Source: Nitrospirillum viridazoti CBAmc (GTDB lineage: Bacteria > Pseudomonadota > Alphaproteobacteria > Azospirillales > Azospirillaceae). Taken from it: 64,000 nt of DNA. The notes beneath the pieces were generated by a model that searched no databases, was not told the DNA's origin, and saw only the letters and a list, made by a program, of their open reading frames with translations. The first letter of the stretch is position 1. Every line of letters begins with the position of its first letter. A program made the position numbers and the translations under genes. The DNA lies in the NCBI RefSeq assembly GCF_000730165.1, contig NZ_CP022111.1, positions 806,001 through 870,000 of the forward strand, read 5' to 3'. Positions 35,489 to 44,884 of the stretch are shown one piece after another.

Positions 35489-36835
35489 ATGCCTGTTACT
35501 TGGTCGCGAGCGGATGGTTCCATGTTCGGCGCCCAGCTGACCCAGATTATTGACGAGCATGAGCGTTGGCTGGCGGCCAAGCCGGGCGGGCGGCGCGCCA
35601 ATCTGGCGATGCTCATCCTCCGCGGTGTCGACCTGTCGAACCGCAACCTGTCCCGCGCTCAGTTGGCGGGGGTCGACCTGTCCGGCGCCATCCTGACGAA
35701 TTGCCGGTTGGAGGGGGCCGACCTTTATGGCGCCGATCTTACGGATGCCGACCTGACCCAGGCCTGTCTGGCGGGGGCGGACCTGCGCGGCTGCGCCTTG
35801 AGGGGCGCCCTGCTGGACCGTACGGATTTGCGCGGTGCCGATTTACGCTCCAGCGACATGTTGATCGCGGTACCGGATTCCGGGGGGGAAGGCGAGGGGG
35901 CGGCAGAGGTGCCGCGGTCCGGCCAGGGCATCGTCTTCCGCCAGGCCCACCTGGGTCGTGCCCTTCTGGTGGGGGCGCGCCTGTCCGGCGTGGTCATGCT
36001 GGAATGCGACATCACCGGCGCGGTGTTGCGGGGCGCCGACCTGCGGGGTGCCGACCTCACCGGTTCCGTCCTGCGGGAGGTGGATTTGACTGGCGCCGAC
36101 CTGAGCGAGGCCAACCTCACGGCCGCCCGCCTCAGCGGCGCCCTGCTGGTGGGTGCGCGGCTGCAGGGCGCGCGCTTCGCCGGTGCCGATCTCGTCGGGG
36201 TGGAGTTGGACCATTGCGACCTTAGCGAGGCCCTGCTGGATGAAGCGCGCTTCTCCCGCCCCCTCGATTCGCTGGCCCTGGACATGCGCCATCGCGTGCA
36301 CGACCACGAACGCTGGATAGACAGCGGTGGTGCACGCGGCGCCCGTGCCGAGTTGGAGGGCGCCAATCTCGACGGCGCCGATCTGCGCGGCGCACGGCTA
36401 TCCGGCGCCACCCTGCGCGGCGCCCATCTGCGGGGCGCCCTGCTGGGCGGCGCCGACCTGACGCTGGCCGATCTGTCCGGTGCCGACCTGACGGAGGCCA
36501 GCCTGCGTGGCGCCGTGCTGCGCGGCGCCACGCTGGGTCACGCCCGGCTGGCGGGCGCCGACATGGCCGATGCCCGCCTGGACCCCGCGGATATCCTGCA
36601 ATCGGACGGCCATCCCAGCGGCCGGTCATGGCCCGCTGACCTGACCGGCGCCAACATGGCCCGGGCCAGCCTGTGGCGCGCCCAGCTGCAATACGCCAAC
36701 GTCACCGGCGCCGACTTGCGCGGCGCCGATTTGGCGCAGGCGGACACCACCGGCGTGCGCTTTGCCGACGCTCGCCTTGACGGGGTGGTGGGTCTGGATC
36801 GGCCCGAGCTGTCGCCGTCGGCCCGGGTGGGCTGA
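35489..36835 (+). CDS. Pentapeptide-repeat protein with two duplicated blocks
   Basis: A 448-residue soluble protein dominated by A(D/N)LxG pentapeptides, which fold as a right-handed quadrilateral beta-helix. There are two blocks, about residues 45-240 and 290-445. Each is preceded by a similar cap: [18 protein letters not shown] near residue 20 and [19 protein letters not shown] near residue 275, so the protein looks like an internal duplication of cap plus helix. Pentapeptide proteins of this length include gyrase-protecting DNA mimics (Qnr/MfpA) and scaffolds; the many Arg and Asp residues on alternate faces do not decide the matter. A second in-frame ATG at 35522 is a possible start. Confidence 0.85.
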   Translation: MPVTWSRADGSMFGAQLTQIIDEHERWLAAKPGGRRANLAMLILRGVDLSNRNLSRAQLAGVDLSGAILTNCRLEGADLYGADLTDADLTQACLAGADLRGCALRGALLDRTDLRGADLRSSDMLIAVPDSGGEGEGAAEVPRSGQGIVFRQAHLGRALLVGARLSGVVMLECDITGAVLRGADLRGADLTGSVLREVDLTGADLSEANLTAARLSGALLVGARLQGARFAGADLVGVELDHCDLSEALLDEARFSRPLDSLALDMRHRVHDHERWIDSGGARGARAELEGANLDGADLRGARLSGATLRGAHLRGALLGGADLTLADLSGADLTEASLRGAVLRGATLGHARLAGADMADARLDPADILQSDGHPSGRSWPADLTGANMARASLWRAQLQYANVTGADLRGADLAQADTTGVRFADARLDGVVGLDRPELSPSARVG

Positions 36836-37029
36836 AACCGGTCTCGGCACGCTTCCCGAACCCTTGCCCACCTCCGTCCCGGGTCATAGTGAACCGGCGC
36901 CTGGCCAGTACTCTTGGCCGGTATTACTCACCCAAACCGCATAGACCGAATTAATGGGCGCTAAACGAAGCGTCTTTGATTACGGTCCCCTCTATCAAGT
37001 CGTCCATGGGAAGCGGGTGGGAGCGTTAG

Positions 37030-37272
37030 ATGAACGATCGACTAAAGCCGGAATTGCGGGAACTGGCGGTCAAGATCGCAACGTCATATGCCCGGTCCAA
37101 TCCCGTCAGTGTCGAGGCGCTGCCGTCGATTATTGTGATGGCGTACCAGGGGCTTGAAGCCTGCATCGCGCCGCCGCCCCCGCCGCCGCCCGAGCCGGTG
37201 AAGCGCGGCCGCCGTGGTGCCAAGGCGGCCCCCAAGGCCACCGGCCGCGGGCGCAAGGCCGCCAGCCGCTAA
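37030..37272 (+). CDS. MucR/Ros-like N-terminal domain with basic tail, no zinc finger
   Basis: An 80-residue protein. Residues 8-42 (ELAVKIATSYARSNPVSVEA then LPSIIVMAYQGL) match the N-terminal dimer/oligomer domain of MucR/Ros regulators, in which the pattern is (E)LTAxIVxAYVxxNxVPxxxLPxLI. The C2H2-type zinc finger that normally follows is missing. Instead there is a proline run (PPPPPPPEP) and a strongly basic tail with GRR and TGRGRKAASR, resembling an AT-hook or histone-H1-like tail. A GGGAG ribosome site six bases before ATG 37030 supports a real gene. It could modulate full-length MucR by hetero-oligomerisation or bind DNA through the tail; this is inference. Confidence 0.75.
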   Translation: MNDRLKPELRELAVKIATSYARSNPVSVEALPSIIVMAYQGLEACIAPPPPPPPEPVKRGRRGAKAAPKATGRGRKAASR

Positions 37273-37545
37273 GGCTGCGCTTTACCCTCGACTCCTTTGG
37301 TCCACTGTTGCGGTCCGGTGACGTTACACTCCCGGATCGATCGCTGGATTGTGCGCGGCTGGATTGGCCGGGCCCTGTCATGTACAGTGCGCTGAGCACA
37401 GGGGTGGGGCGCGCTTGGCGCCCTGTCCCGATGGGGTCCAATCATCCAGCGGCATAAAGGTGCCGACACGTCGATCCATGGCTGTGACCAGCGGTTCCAA
37501 ACGACAGCAGGCCGTCACTGCCCACCGCCCTGAAGACGGGCGGCG
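37273..37545. other. Intergenic region before the REC-kinase gene
   Basis: About 270 bp without a recognisable gene. It has moderate GC and several short inverted repeats (for example GGCGCGCTTGGCGCC near 37406). No promoter could be assigned with confidence. Confidence 0.3.
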
Positions 37546-39936
37546 ATGACGTCTGACCTCGATTCCCTGTTCCTGGCGGAGGATGCACCGGCGATGCGCG
37601 CGCCGGAGCTTCCGCCCTGGCCCATCCTGGTCGTCGACGACGACGAGGAAGTGCACATCATGACCCGGCTGGTGCTCAGCCGGCTGACGTACAAGGGCCG
37701 GCCGTTGGAATTGCTGACCGCGCGGTCGGCGGCGGAGGCGGCGGGCATCCTGACCAGGCGCGGCGATATCGCCGTGGCCTTGCTGGACATCGTCATGGAA
37801 ACGGACGACGCTGGCCTGGTGCTGGCGCGGCGCATCCGCGAGGAATTCGACAACAACGACGTGCGCATCGTGCTGCGTACCGGCCAGCCCGGCCAGGCGC
37901 CGGTGCGCGACGTCATCGTCAATTACGACATCAACGACTACAAGGCGAAGACCGAGCTCACCTCGGAGAAGCTGTTCATCACCATCATCACGGCGCTGCG
38001 GTCCTACGACAACATCCGCACCGCGCGCGAGGCGCAGAGCGCCAGCAGGCTGAAGTCCAGCTTCCTGGCCACGATGAGCCATGAGATCCGCACGCCCATG
38101 AACGCCGTGCTGGGCATGCTGGAACTGATGTCTCACACGGGCCTGGACGATGACCAGATGGAGATGCTGTTCACCGCGCGGGACGCGGCCGGCACCCTGC
38201 TGCGTATCATCGACGACATCCTCGATTTCTCGAAGATCGAGGCGGGACGCATGGATATCGAATGCCATCCGGTGGCCCTGGGTCCGCTGGTGGAGGGCGT
38301 GGCCGACATGCTGGCGGCCCAGGCGCGCAAGCGCGCGCTGGACCTGCACGTGCACATCGACCCCGCCATCCCCGAGTTGCTGATGGGCGACCCGTTGCGC
38401 CTGCGCCAAGTGCTGTACAACCTGACGGGCAACGCCATCAAATTCACCGAGAAGGGCGGCGTCACCTTATCGGTGCGTTGCCTGCCCGGCGCGGCGCCGG
38501 GCCGGGCTCTGGTACGGGTGGCGGTGCAGGACACCGGCATCGGCATCGACGACGACGTGCAGAAGCAGCTGTTTCAGCCCTTCACCCAGGCCGAAAGCTC
38601 CACGAGCCGCCGCTTCGGCGGCACGGGCCTGGGCCTGTCCATCAGCCGCCGCCTGATCGATTTGATGCAGGGCCGCATCGGCCTGGACAGCGCGCTGGGC
38701 CAGGGGTCCACCTTCTGGTTCGAGATAGACCTGGCCGTCGCCCAGGAACAGCCGGTGGCGGCGCCCCAGCCGGCCCTGCCGTCACTGGCCGGCCTCACCG
38801 TGCTGGTGGCGGCCGAGACCCAGGCCCTGCGCGACACCGTCAACTGTTATATCGAGGCCGCCGGCGGCCGGGTGGCGGGCGATGGCCAACCCTGGAACGT
38901 GGCCGTGGTCGTTCCCCGACCGGGCGACGTGTGGCCCGCCCTGCCGTTGGGCAAGCCGGCGGTGCTGGTGGCCGCAGCGGATTCCGTGCGGCCGGCGGGC
39001 CTGCCGTCGGGCACGGTGCAGATCGGTCGCCCAGTGCGCCGCGTGCCCCTGATCCGGGCCGTGGCTTCGGCGGCCGGGCAGGAGACGGCGGCCCGCGCCG
39101 CGGCGTCGCCCTTGCGCCAGGGGCGCGGCGAGCCGCCGCCGATCGAGGTGGCCATGGCGCAAGGCCGCCTGGTGCTGGTGGCGGAAGACCAGCCCGTCAA
39201 CCAGATGGTCATCCGCCGGCAGCTCAGCCTGCTGGGCATTGCCGCCGAGGTCACCGAGGATGGGCGCCAGGCCTTGGCCGCTTGGCGCACGGGCCGCTTC
39301 GGCCTGGTGCTGACCGACTGCAACATGCCGGAGATGGATGGGTTCGAGCTGACCGCCGCCATCCGCGAGGCGGAAACGGGCACCGGTCTGCGCACCCCCA
39401 TCATCGCCCTGACAGCCAACGCCATGGCGGGCGAGTCCCAGCGCTGCCTGGCGGCGGGCATGGACGGCTTTCTGGCCAAGCCCCTGGAACTGGACCGGCT
39501 GGACCGCTGCCTGGCGCAATGGTTGCCGCCCCTGTCGGACGGAGGTGCAAAGGCCGTGCCGCCGCTGCTTGATACGACGCCCGGCGACGCGACGCGGGGG
39601 GATACGACAGCGGTGCTGAACCTGGCCCGCACGCTGGAATTGTTCAGCGTGCTGGATGATGAGGCGCGGGCTTTCCTGAGCGACTTCCTGGGGGCGGCGC
39701 GCCCGCTGGCGGACGGCCTGGTCCACGCCTTCACCCTGGATGACGCGGGCGCCGCCCGGCGCGAGGCGCATGCCCTGGCCGGGGTGGCCAAAAGCGCCGG
39801 GGCCGACGTCCTGGCCCGCGTGGCCGACCGAGTGGAAGAAGCCCTGGTCCAAGGGAAGGTTGATGAGGCGCGGCAGGCGGCAAAGGCTGTTCCGGGCGCG
39901 CTGGAACAGGTCGCGGCGGCCATCGCTTCTTTATAA
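37546..39936 (+). CDS. Cytoplasmic hybrid histidine kinase: REC-HisKA-HATPase-REC-Hpt
   Basis: A 796-residue phosphorelay protein without membrane segments. The N-terminal receiver (about 25-150) carries Asp81 in [12 protein letters not shown], HisKA has His179 in [17 protein letters not shown], and the HATPase runs to about residue 395 ([26 protein letters not shown]). A degenerate receiver-like segment near 410-500 has lost its Asp motif. The true second receiver has Asp591 in [14 protein letters not shown], and the Hpt domain has His742 in [15 protein letters not shown]. Input by an N-terminal receiver means it is driven by another kinase. The following genes, a lone receiver and a GGDEF-EAL protein on the same strand, are likely output partners. 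Confidence 0.93.
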   Translation: MTSDLDSLFLAEDAPAMRAPELPPWPILVVDDDEEVHIMTRLVLSRLTYKGRPLELLTARSAAEAAGILTRRGDIAVALLDIVMETDDAGLVLARRIREEFDNNDVRIVLRTGQPGQAPVRDVIVNYDINDYKAKTELTSEKLFITIITALRSYDNIRTAREAQSASRLKSSFLATMSHEIRTPMNAVLGMLELMSHTGLDDDQMEMLFTARDAAGTLLRIIDDILDFSKIEAGRMDIECHPVALGPLVEGVADMLAAQARKRALDLHVHIDPAIPELLMGDPLRLRQVLYNLTGNAIKFTEKGGVTLSVRCLPGAAPGRALVRVAVQDTGIGIDDDVQKQLFQPFTQAESSTSRRFGGTGLGLSISRRLIDLMQGRIGLDSALGQGSTFWFEIDLAVAQEQPVAAPQPALPSLAGLTVLVAAETQALRDTVNCYIEAAGGRVAGDGQPWNVAVVVPRPGDVWPALPLGKPAVLVAAADSVRPAGLPSGTVQIGRPVRRVPLIRAVASAAGQETAARAAASPLRQGRGEPPPIEVAMAQGRLVLVAEDQPVNQMVIRRQLSLLGIAAEVTEDGRQALAAWRTGRFGLVLTDCNMPEMDGFELTAAIREAETGTGLRTPIIALTANAMAGESQRCLAAGMDGFLAKPLELDRLDRCLAQWLPPLSDGGAKAVPPLLDTTPGDATRGDTTAVLNLARTLELFSVLDDEARAFLSDFLGAARPLADGLVHAFTLDDAGAARREAHALAGVAKSAGADVLARVADRVEEALVQGKVDEARQAAKAVPGALEQVAAAIASL

Positions 39937-40079
39937 GAAGACGACCACCATCATTTCTGCCTATACTAATCCTGTATTCCGGAGCTTCATGTTCCGGAAG
40001 CCGGGATGGGGTGTGTATTCATTCCTCGTTAAAATAAAATTGTTTGGATTTGAAGGCGGCGGCCGTTTGGGGATGGCAG

Positions 40080-40478
40080 ATGGGTGCGATTTCATTCAAT
40101 TTCCGCAGCTCCCTGGTGATTGAGGATCAAAGTTTCATCCGTGGTGTCGTCGTCCGTATCCTGCGGCAGCTGGACTTCGGCACGGTGATGGAGGCGGAGG
40201 ACGGGTCGTCCGGCCTGAACGTGGCCATGGAACGCCGGCCTGACGTCATCATCGCCGACATCGACATGGCGCCGGTCGATGGGTTGACCTTCCTGCAGCA
40301 CCTCCGGGCGCGGGAAACTCAAGGACATCACATTCCTGTGGTTTTTCTGACCAATCGCGCTGACAAGGTAACGGTTTTGAAGGCCAGGGATTTGGGTGTC
40401 GATGCGTTCATCGCCAAGCCCGTCACCCTGGTGAACCTGCGGGAGAAGCTGCAGGTGGTGATGGCGCCGCGGCGATAG
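40080..40478 (+). CDS. Single-domain response regulator (CheY-like)
   Basis: A 132-residue receiver domain only. The acidic pair is in LVIEDQSFIRG, the phosphoacceptor is Asp60 in IIADIDMAPVDG, Thr is in VVFLTNRAD and Lys in DAFIAKPVTL. The spacing from Asp60 to the following DG is canonical, although a residue is shifted around the proline. ATG 40080 was chosen since it begins just before the first beta strand; a TTG further upstream would add 12 unsupported residues. It lies 143 bp after the Hpt-containing kinase, so it may accept phosphate from His742. TATACT at 39962-39967 could be a -10. Confidence 0.88.
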   Translation: MGAISFNFRSSLVIEDQSFIRGVVVRILRQLDFGTVMEAEDGSSGLNVAMERRPDVIIADIDMAPVDGLTFLQHLRARETQGHHIPVVFLTNRADKVTVLKARDLGVDAFIAKPVTLVNLREKLQVVMAPRR

Positions 40479-40574
40479 GCGAGGACGGCGGCGGGGAATA
40501 GGAATGGCGATGGCGCGGGGCGAGGAAAACGGAATTGGGCGGACGCCGGCGGTTTCACCGGCGAAGGGCGTGCC

Positions 40575-42851
40575 GTGACCAAGACCAACGCCATCCGTTC
40601 CGGTGTGCCGGCCCCCCGGCTGTTCGGCGTCCGCCTGCCGCGCTGGGTGTGCGCTTGGCGTGTGCGCCGCGCCCGCCGGCAGGAGGCGATGCGCCGCCAT
40701 CAAATGACCGTGGCCTTCTGGCGGTCCCTGGCGGTGCGCCAGGCGGCCCTGGCCCTGCTGTCTGCCCTGGTCATCGGCGCCATCCTGTCGCTGATCCAGG
40801 GTATCGGCCAGGCGGAGCGGGAGCGGGCCAAGTTCGCCAACGCCGGCCGCATGGTGCTGGACCTGGTGGAGAACACGGCCAGTGCCGCCGTGTGGAACCT
40901 GGATCCCGACCTGGCGTCCGGACTGGTTCGATCCGTCTTGGCCATCGACGGCGTGCGCGCCGTGCGCCTCATCGAAATGCCGGACCGGGTGCTGGCCGAC
41001 GGCGCGCGTGACCTGCCGCCGGCGGAGGAGGGCGGGGCCTTCTGGCGCGGCTGGCTGTCCGGCGCCCGCTTCACTTCCGTCTTCCAGGACCTGGCGCGGA
41101 CCCAGCGCCTGCTGTACCGCCCGGCCGGCAGCCCCCGCAACAGTCCCATCATCGGCCGGCTGGAGCTGGAGATGGACACCAGCCGGGCGGCGGCCGACTA
41201 CGCCGCCTTCATCCGCACCACGGTGCTGGGCGGCCTGGTGCGCGACCTGGCGCTGGGCGTGGTGCTGGCTTTGCTGCTGCACACCTTCCTGACCCGGCCG
41301 CTGCGCGCGGTGGGCCTTGCCGTGGCCCGCATCGATCCGTCGCGCCCGGGGGCGGCCCGCCTGCCCGACTTCCCCCGCCAGGCGGATAACGAGCTGGGCT
41401 ATCTGGTCCGCCGCTTCAACGAGGTGCTGCGCCTGCTAGACCGCAGCCGCTCGGACATGGAACAACTGGCGACCCATGACGTTCTGACCGGCCTGCCCAA
41501 CCGGCTGCTGCTGCAACGCCGCCTGGAAGAGGCGCTGAGACGGCGGGAGCGGCGGCTGTACAACCCGGAACTGGCCCGCCAGGAAGACCCCCACGGCCGC
41601 ATGGACCGGGCCGGCGGGCGCGGCATCGCCCTGTTCTTCCTGGACCTGGACCGGTTCAAGCATGTGAACGACAGCCTGGGCCACGACGTGGGCGACCGAT
41701 TGCTCAAGGCCGTGGCGGGGCGCCTGCGCGACTGCATCGGCGAGGACGACATGCTGGGCCGCCTGGGTGGCGACGAGTTCCTGGTGGTGACGGAAAACGC
41801 GCTGGAGCCGGTGGATGCCGCCGTGCTGGCGGAGCGCCTGCTGAAGGCCCTGGAATCGCCGTTGATGGTGGAGGGCGGGCATCTGTTGCACGCCGGCGCC
41901 TCCATCGGCGTGGCCTTGGCCAGCGAGGGGGCCCCCAATGGCGACGCCGATACCGCCAGCACCCTGCTGCGCCAGGCGGACACGGCCCTCTATGCCGCCA
42001 AGGCCGCCGGTCGCGGCCAATACCGCTTCTTCTCCCGCGAGATGAGCGAGCGGGCGGAGAACCGGCTGAGCACCGAGGCCAACCTGCGCCAGGCGCTCAG
42101 CATCGGCTCGTTCGAACTATACTTCCAGCCCAAGGTGCGGGCGGCTGACCAGGCCCTGGTGGGGGCGGAGGCGCTGGTGCGCTGGAAGCATGACGGCCAG
42201 CTGGTGCAGCCCGGCGCCTTCATGACCGTGGCCGAGGATTCGGGCCTGATCATGGAACTGGGCAGCTGGGTGCTGGAACAGGCGGTGCGCGAGGCCACGC
42301 ACTGGACCAAGCTGCTGCCCGACTTCCACATCGCCGTGAACGTCTCCGCCCGCCAGATCATCGCCCCCGGCTTCGTCGAGCGGGTGCGCGATTGCCTGGC
42401 GCGCAGCGGCGTGCCCGCCGACCGCATCGAGATCGAGGTGACGGAGAGCGTGATGGTGGACAGCGCCCGCTCGCTGGAGGTGCTGTGGCGCCTGAAGCGT
42501 CTGGGCGTGCGCATCGCTGTGGACGATTTCGGCACCGGCTTCTCCTCGCTGTCCTACCTGCGCCAGATGCCCATCGACACGCTTAAGATCGACCGGGCCT
42601 TCGTGCAGGACCTGCCGCGCGACAGCGCCATTGCCGCCATGATCCTGACCCTGGGCGCGCGCTTAGGGTTGGAAGTGGTAGCCGAGGGTGTGGAGCGGGA
42701 GGAGCAGCTGGCCTGGCTGGTGGCCGAGGGCTGCCCCGTCGTCCAGGGCTTCTTCATCGCCGAGCCCATGCCCGCCCGCCAGCTGGAAGCGCGTTTCCTG
42801 CACCCGCTGGTCATGGCGCAGGAAGAGAGCCGCGAGGGGCGCAGCGCCTGA
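40575..42851 (+). CDS. Membrane GGDEF-EAL protein (c-di-GMP turnover)
   Basis: A 758-residue protein starting at GTG 40575. It has two TM helices (about 52-75 and 215-240) flanking a periplasmic sensor segment of about 140 residues, a HAMP-like linker, a GGDEF domain with intact GGDEF at 398-402 (GRLGGDEFLVV), and an EAL domain with EAL at 532-534 (GAEALVRWKHDG) plus DDFGTGFSSLSYL and EGVEREEQ. Both catalytic signatures are present, so cyclase and phosphodiesterase activity are possible; no RxxD inhibitory site is seen in front of GGDEF. Position after the kinase and receiver genes suggests joint control of motility or biofilm. Confidence 0.93.
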   Translation: MTKTNAIRSGVPAPRLFGVRLPRWVCAWRVRRARRQEAMRRHQMTVAFWRSLAVRQAALALLSALVIGAILSLIQGIGQAERERAKFANAGRMVLDLVENTASAAVWNLDPDLASGLVRSVLAIDGVRAVRLIEMPDRVLADGARDLPPAEEGGAFWRGWLSGARFTSVFQDLARTQRLLYRPAGSPRNSPIIGRLELEMDTSRAAADYAAFIRTTVLGGLVRDLALGVVLALLLHTFLTRPLRAVGLAVARIDPSRPGAARLPDFPRQADNELGYLVRRFNEVLRLLDRSRSDMEQLATHDVLTGLPNRLLLQRRLEEALRRRERRLYNPELARQEDPHGRMDRAGGRGIALFFLDLDRFKHVNDSLGHDVGDRLLKAVAGRLRDCIGEDDMLGRLGGDEFLVVTENALEPVDAAVLAERLLKALESPLMVEGGHLLHAGASIGVALASEGAPNGDADTASTLLRQADTALYAAKAAGRGQYRFFSREMSERAENRLSTEANLRQALSIGSFELYFQPKVRAADQALVGAEALVRWKHDGQLVQPGAFMTVAEDSGLIMELGSWVLEQAVREATHWTKLLPDFHIAVNVSARQIIAPGFVERVRDCLARSGVPADRIEIEVTESVMVDSARSLEVLWRLKRLGVRIAVDDFGTGFSSLSYLRQMPIDTLKIDRAFVQDLPRDSAIAAMILTLGARLGLEVVAEGVEREEQLAWLVAEGCPVVQGFFIAEPMPARQLEARFLHPLVMAQEESREGRSA

Positions 42852-42903
42852 TCGTCCAGGATGCCTCCGGCCCTGCCGGCACCAGGACAGGCGGAAGTGT
42901 TGT

Positions 42904-42933
42904 GAGGTAGGAACCGGCGAGGTAGGAACCGGC
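42904..42933. repeat. 15-bp exact tandem duplication
   Basis: GAGGTAGGAACCGGC occurs at 42904-42918 and again at 42919-42933, just before the first low-GC gene. It marks the left boundary of the accessory island. Confidence 0.85.
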
Positions 42934-42952
42934 CCGCGTGGTCTATGGAGGC

Positions 42953-43303
42953 ATGGTGGAAGTAAGGGACTTCAACTTTCATGACGCGGGCATTGACGAT
43001 ATTGCCGTAGAGGGATCGTCAATCACCTTGAAGATATCGGATGCCAGAATGGGTGGCCATCCGATCAATCTGTCACTGACGTTCGGCAATATCTCAGAAA
43101 TTCATTCCAGTAACGCTGATGGAACATATACTGAGATCAGCCCTTCATCGTTCAACATGAAGGAAGAGGATGGTGAAATACTCACGCTTGAGATCAAGGA
43201 AGGTGAGGCGTTTCTGATTGCCCAATGGACTTGTTTTGAACCGCGCCGATGGTGGACCACGGCGAACAGGATAAAATACGATTACATCTCAATCAATATG
43301 TAA
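42953..43303 (+). CDS. Unrecognised low-GC protein, possibly immunity-like
   Basis: A 116-residue acidic, beta-rich protein (VEVRDFNFHDAGIDDIAVEG, then LTLEIKEGEAFLIAQWTCF near the end). Codon use is much more AT-rich than in neighbouring genes, indicating recent transfer. The FHD start followed by short beta strands recalls small immunity proteins of polymorphic toxin loci, but no family is recognised and the resemblance is weak. ATG 42953 is taken as start, with GGAG just upstream; a GTG at 42938 in the same frame is an alternative. A DUF4262-type gene follows 46 bp downstream in the same orientation. Confidence 0.6.
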   Translation: MVEVRDFNFHDAGIDDIAVEGSSITLKISDARMGGHPINLSLTFGNISEIHSSNADGTYTEISPSSFNMKEEDGEILTLEIKEGEAFLIAQWTCFEPRRWWTTANRIKYDYISINM

Positions 43304-43349
43304 TTAAAAATTACTCCTCATAATCACAAAACGAAAAAATAGAAAATAA

Positions 43350-43880
43350 ATGAAAAGATCAATAAAAAAAATCAGAAATAACATCCAAAAATTTGGATAC
43401 CATGCATACCTCGTATCTGGCGGAGATATTCCAACGTTCTCCTATACAATTGGATTGCGAAATGTGGTTGGTAAGGAAATAATTCTTGCTGGTGGTGCGT
43501 ATTATTCCGCTGATGCGGTTTTTGAGATAATCGCCACATTGGCGCGCCGGTATTTACGGGGGGAGGGGATCAACGACACCTCATTCTCCGTTGATCAGAT
43601 CGGGCAATTCGACCTGCGACCTGTCCATCAATCATGGGTGCGGCAGCTCATGCTGGGGGCGCTTGACTATTATAACAATGAGACTGTGCCTGCCGTCCAA
43701 GTGTGCCCCGACGACGGGCATCGCACCATCGACGTGCCGGACATGTCAGTGGGGTTTATACCAAAGAGCGCTGACTATGACCCATGGGCCCAGCCTCGAA
43801 GTCCGATGGACATGATGCGGTATGGCTGTTCGACGAGCTTATTCCAGGCGCGGCAGCAATGGTCGACGATGTCGTCATAG
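43350..43880 (+). pseudogene. DUF4262-like gene truncated by an IS630 element
   Basis: The first 140 or so codons encode a DUF4262-type protein: IRNNIQKFGYHAYLVSGG, PTFSYTIGLRNVVGKEIILA and SADAVFEIIATLARRYLRGE. The native sequence runs to about 43776; after DPWAQP the frame reads into the end of the IS630-like element and stops at 43880, so the last residues are foreign. Whether the native protein lost only its tail or a larger domain cannot be told. The gene has low GC like its upstream neighbour. DUF4262 function is unknown. Confidence 0.7.
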
Positions 43881-44768
43881 TTCTGGAAGATGCGGTTTGA
43901 GAGCCAGTTGCCGCGCATGAACTGCCAAAGGTTTTCGACCGGGTTGAGTTCCGGACAGCGAGGCGGCAAGGACATGAGCGTGATGTTGACCGGCACGATG
44001 AGTTCGGCCGAGTGATGCCACCCTGCCTGATCAAGGATGAGGACGGCGTGCGCGCCGGGCGCGACGTGGACGGCGATTTCCTGGAGATGGCGGTTCATCG
44101 CGGCGCTGTTGCAGCGGGGCATGACGATGCCGGCACCTTTACCCTCCGCCGGGCAGATCGCACCGAAGATCCAGGCTGAGGCCCGGCGCTGATCCTTTGG
44201 TGCTGACGGCCTGGTGCCAATCCTGGCCCAGCGCCGGGTGAGCTCGGTCTGCTGGCCGCCAGGCGGGTTGCGAAGGTTTTTTAAAATCGGCGAGGTCTTC
44301 GGGCTTCTGGCCGCGATGGCGCGGGCGGGCCGAGAGCTTGCGATAGCCCAGCGCGCGCAACTCGCGACCAAGGGTGAAGCGCGTTACCGACACGCCGAAC
44401 TCGTCCCACAGCAACTGGGCCAGATCGACAAGCCGCCAGCGCACGACGCCGTGCACGGCCGGAATGGGCCCGGCCTCGACGGCTGCGGCCAAGCGCGCGC
44501 GGTGCGTATCGTTCAGCAGCGATGCCTTGCCGGGCGCCTTGCGCGTTGCCAAGCCATCCGGGCCACCCGCATTGAAACGAAGGACCCAGTCCCGCACGAT
44601 CTGCAGCGTCACACCAGCCGTCCTGGCCGCTTCACCCCGGCTCCGACCGTCGAGGATCTGCGCCAGGGCCAACAACCGCCGAACCTGATCAGCATCGCCG
44701 CATCGGCGGGCGAATTGGCGCAAGGCCGCCGCTGAATAATCCGAACGAACCTCGACTGCCGAACCCAT
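43775..44768 (-). pseudogene. IS630 transposase, frameshifted and internally deleted
   Basis: The N-terminal half (44768 down to about 44285) has the helix-turn-helix region GRSRGEAARTAGVTLQIVRD and the winged-helix part ending in RHRGQKPEDLADFKK. The C-terminal half lies in another frame: TRRWARIGTRPSAPKDQR, IFGAICPAEGKGAG, LILDQAGWHHS (second catalytic Asp) and PELNPVENLWQ (catalytic Glu). The frames meet at an A6 run near 44280. About 20 residues, including the DEAR-type motif with the first catalytic Asp that normally precedes the TRRWA region, are missing. Many IS630 elements use frameshifting at A-runs, but the missing Asp argues for decay. Confidence 0.8.
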
Positions 44769-44840
44769 CGCAAGCCTCCTCTGTGCTTGCTCTGGTGAAT
44801 CAGAAAATCAGCCCGATGGGAATCTGGAGGCTTCTGTGAG
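43778..44840 (-). mobile_element. Decayed IS630-family insertion sequence
   Basis: About 1.06 kb. Imperfect terminal inverted repeats are seen at 43792-43816 and 44807-44832; by eye about 18 of 26 positions match, sharing AGCCTC at the outer edge and TGAT at the inner edge. Exact ends and the expected TA target duplication cannot be fixed; TA at 43776-43777 is a candidate on the left. The transposase is frameshifted and missing one catalytic segment, so the copy is not autonomous. Confidence 0.7.
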
Positions 44841-44884
44841 GTCGCGTTGCGCCGAGGGTGCTACCGGGGGCGACCGCGACCTCA
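44837..44884. repeat. Perfect 10-bp inverted repeat at the IS junction
   Basis: TGAGGTCGCG at 44837-44846 pairs with CGCGACCTCA at 44875-44884, with a 28-nt spacer. It lies just outside the IS630 right end, at the start of the 330-bp non-coding segment before the IS91-type genes. Confidence 0.7.
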
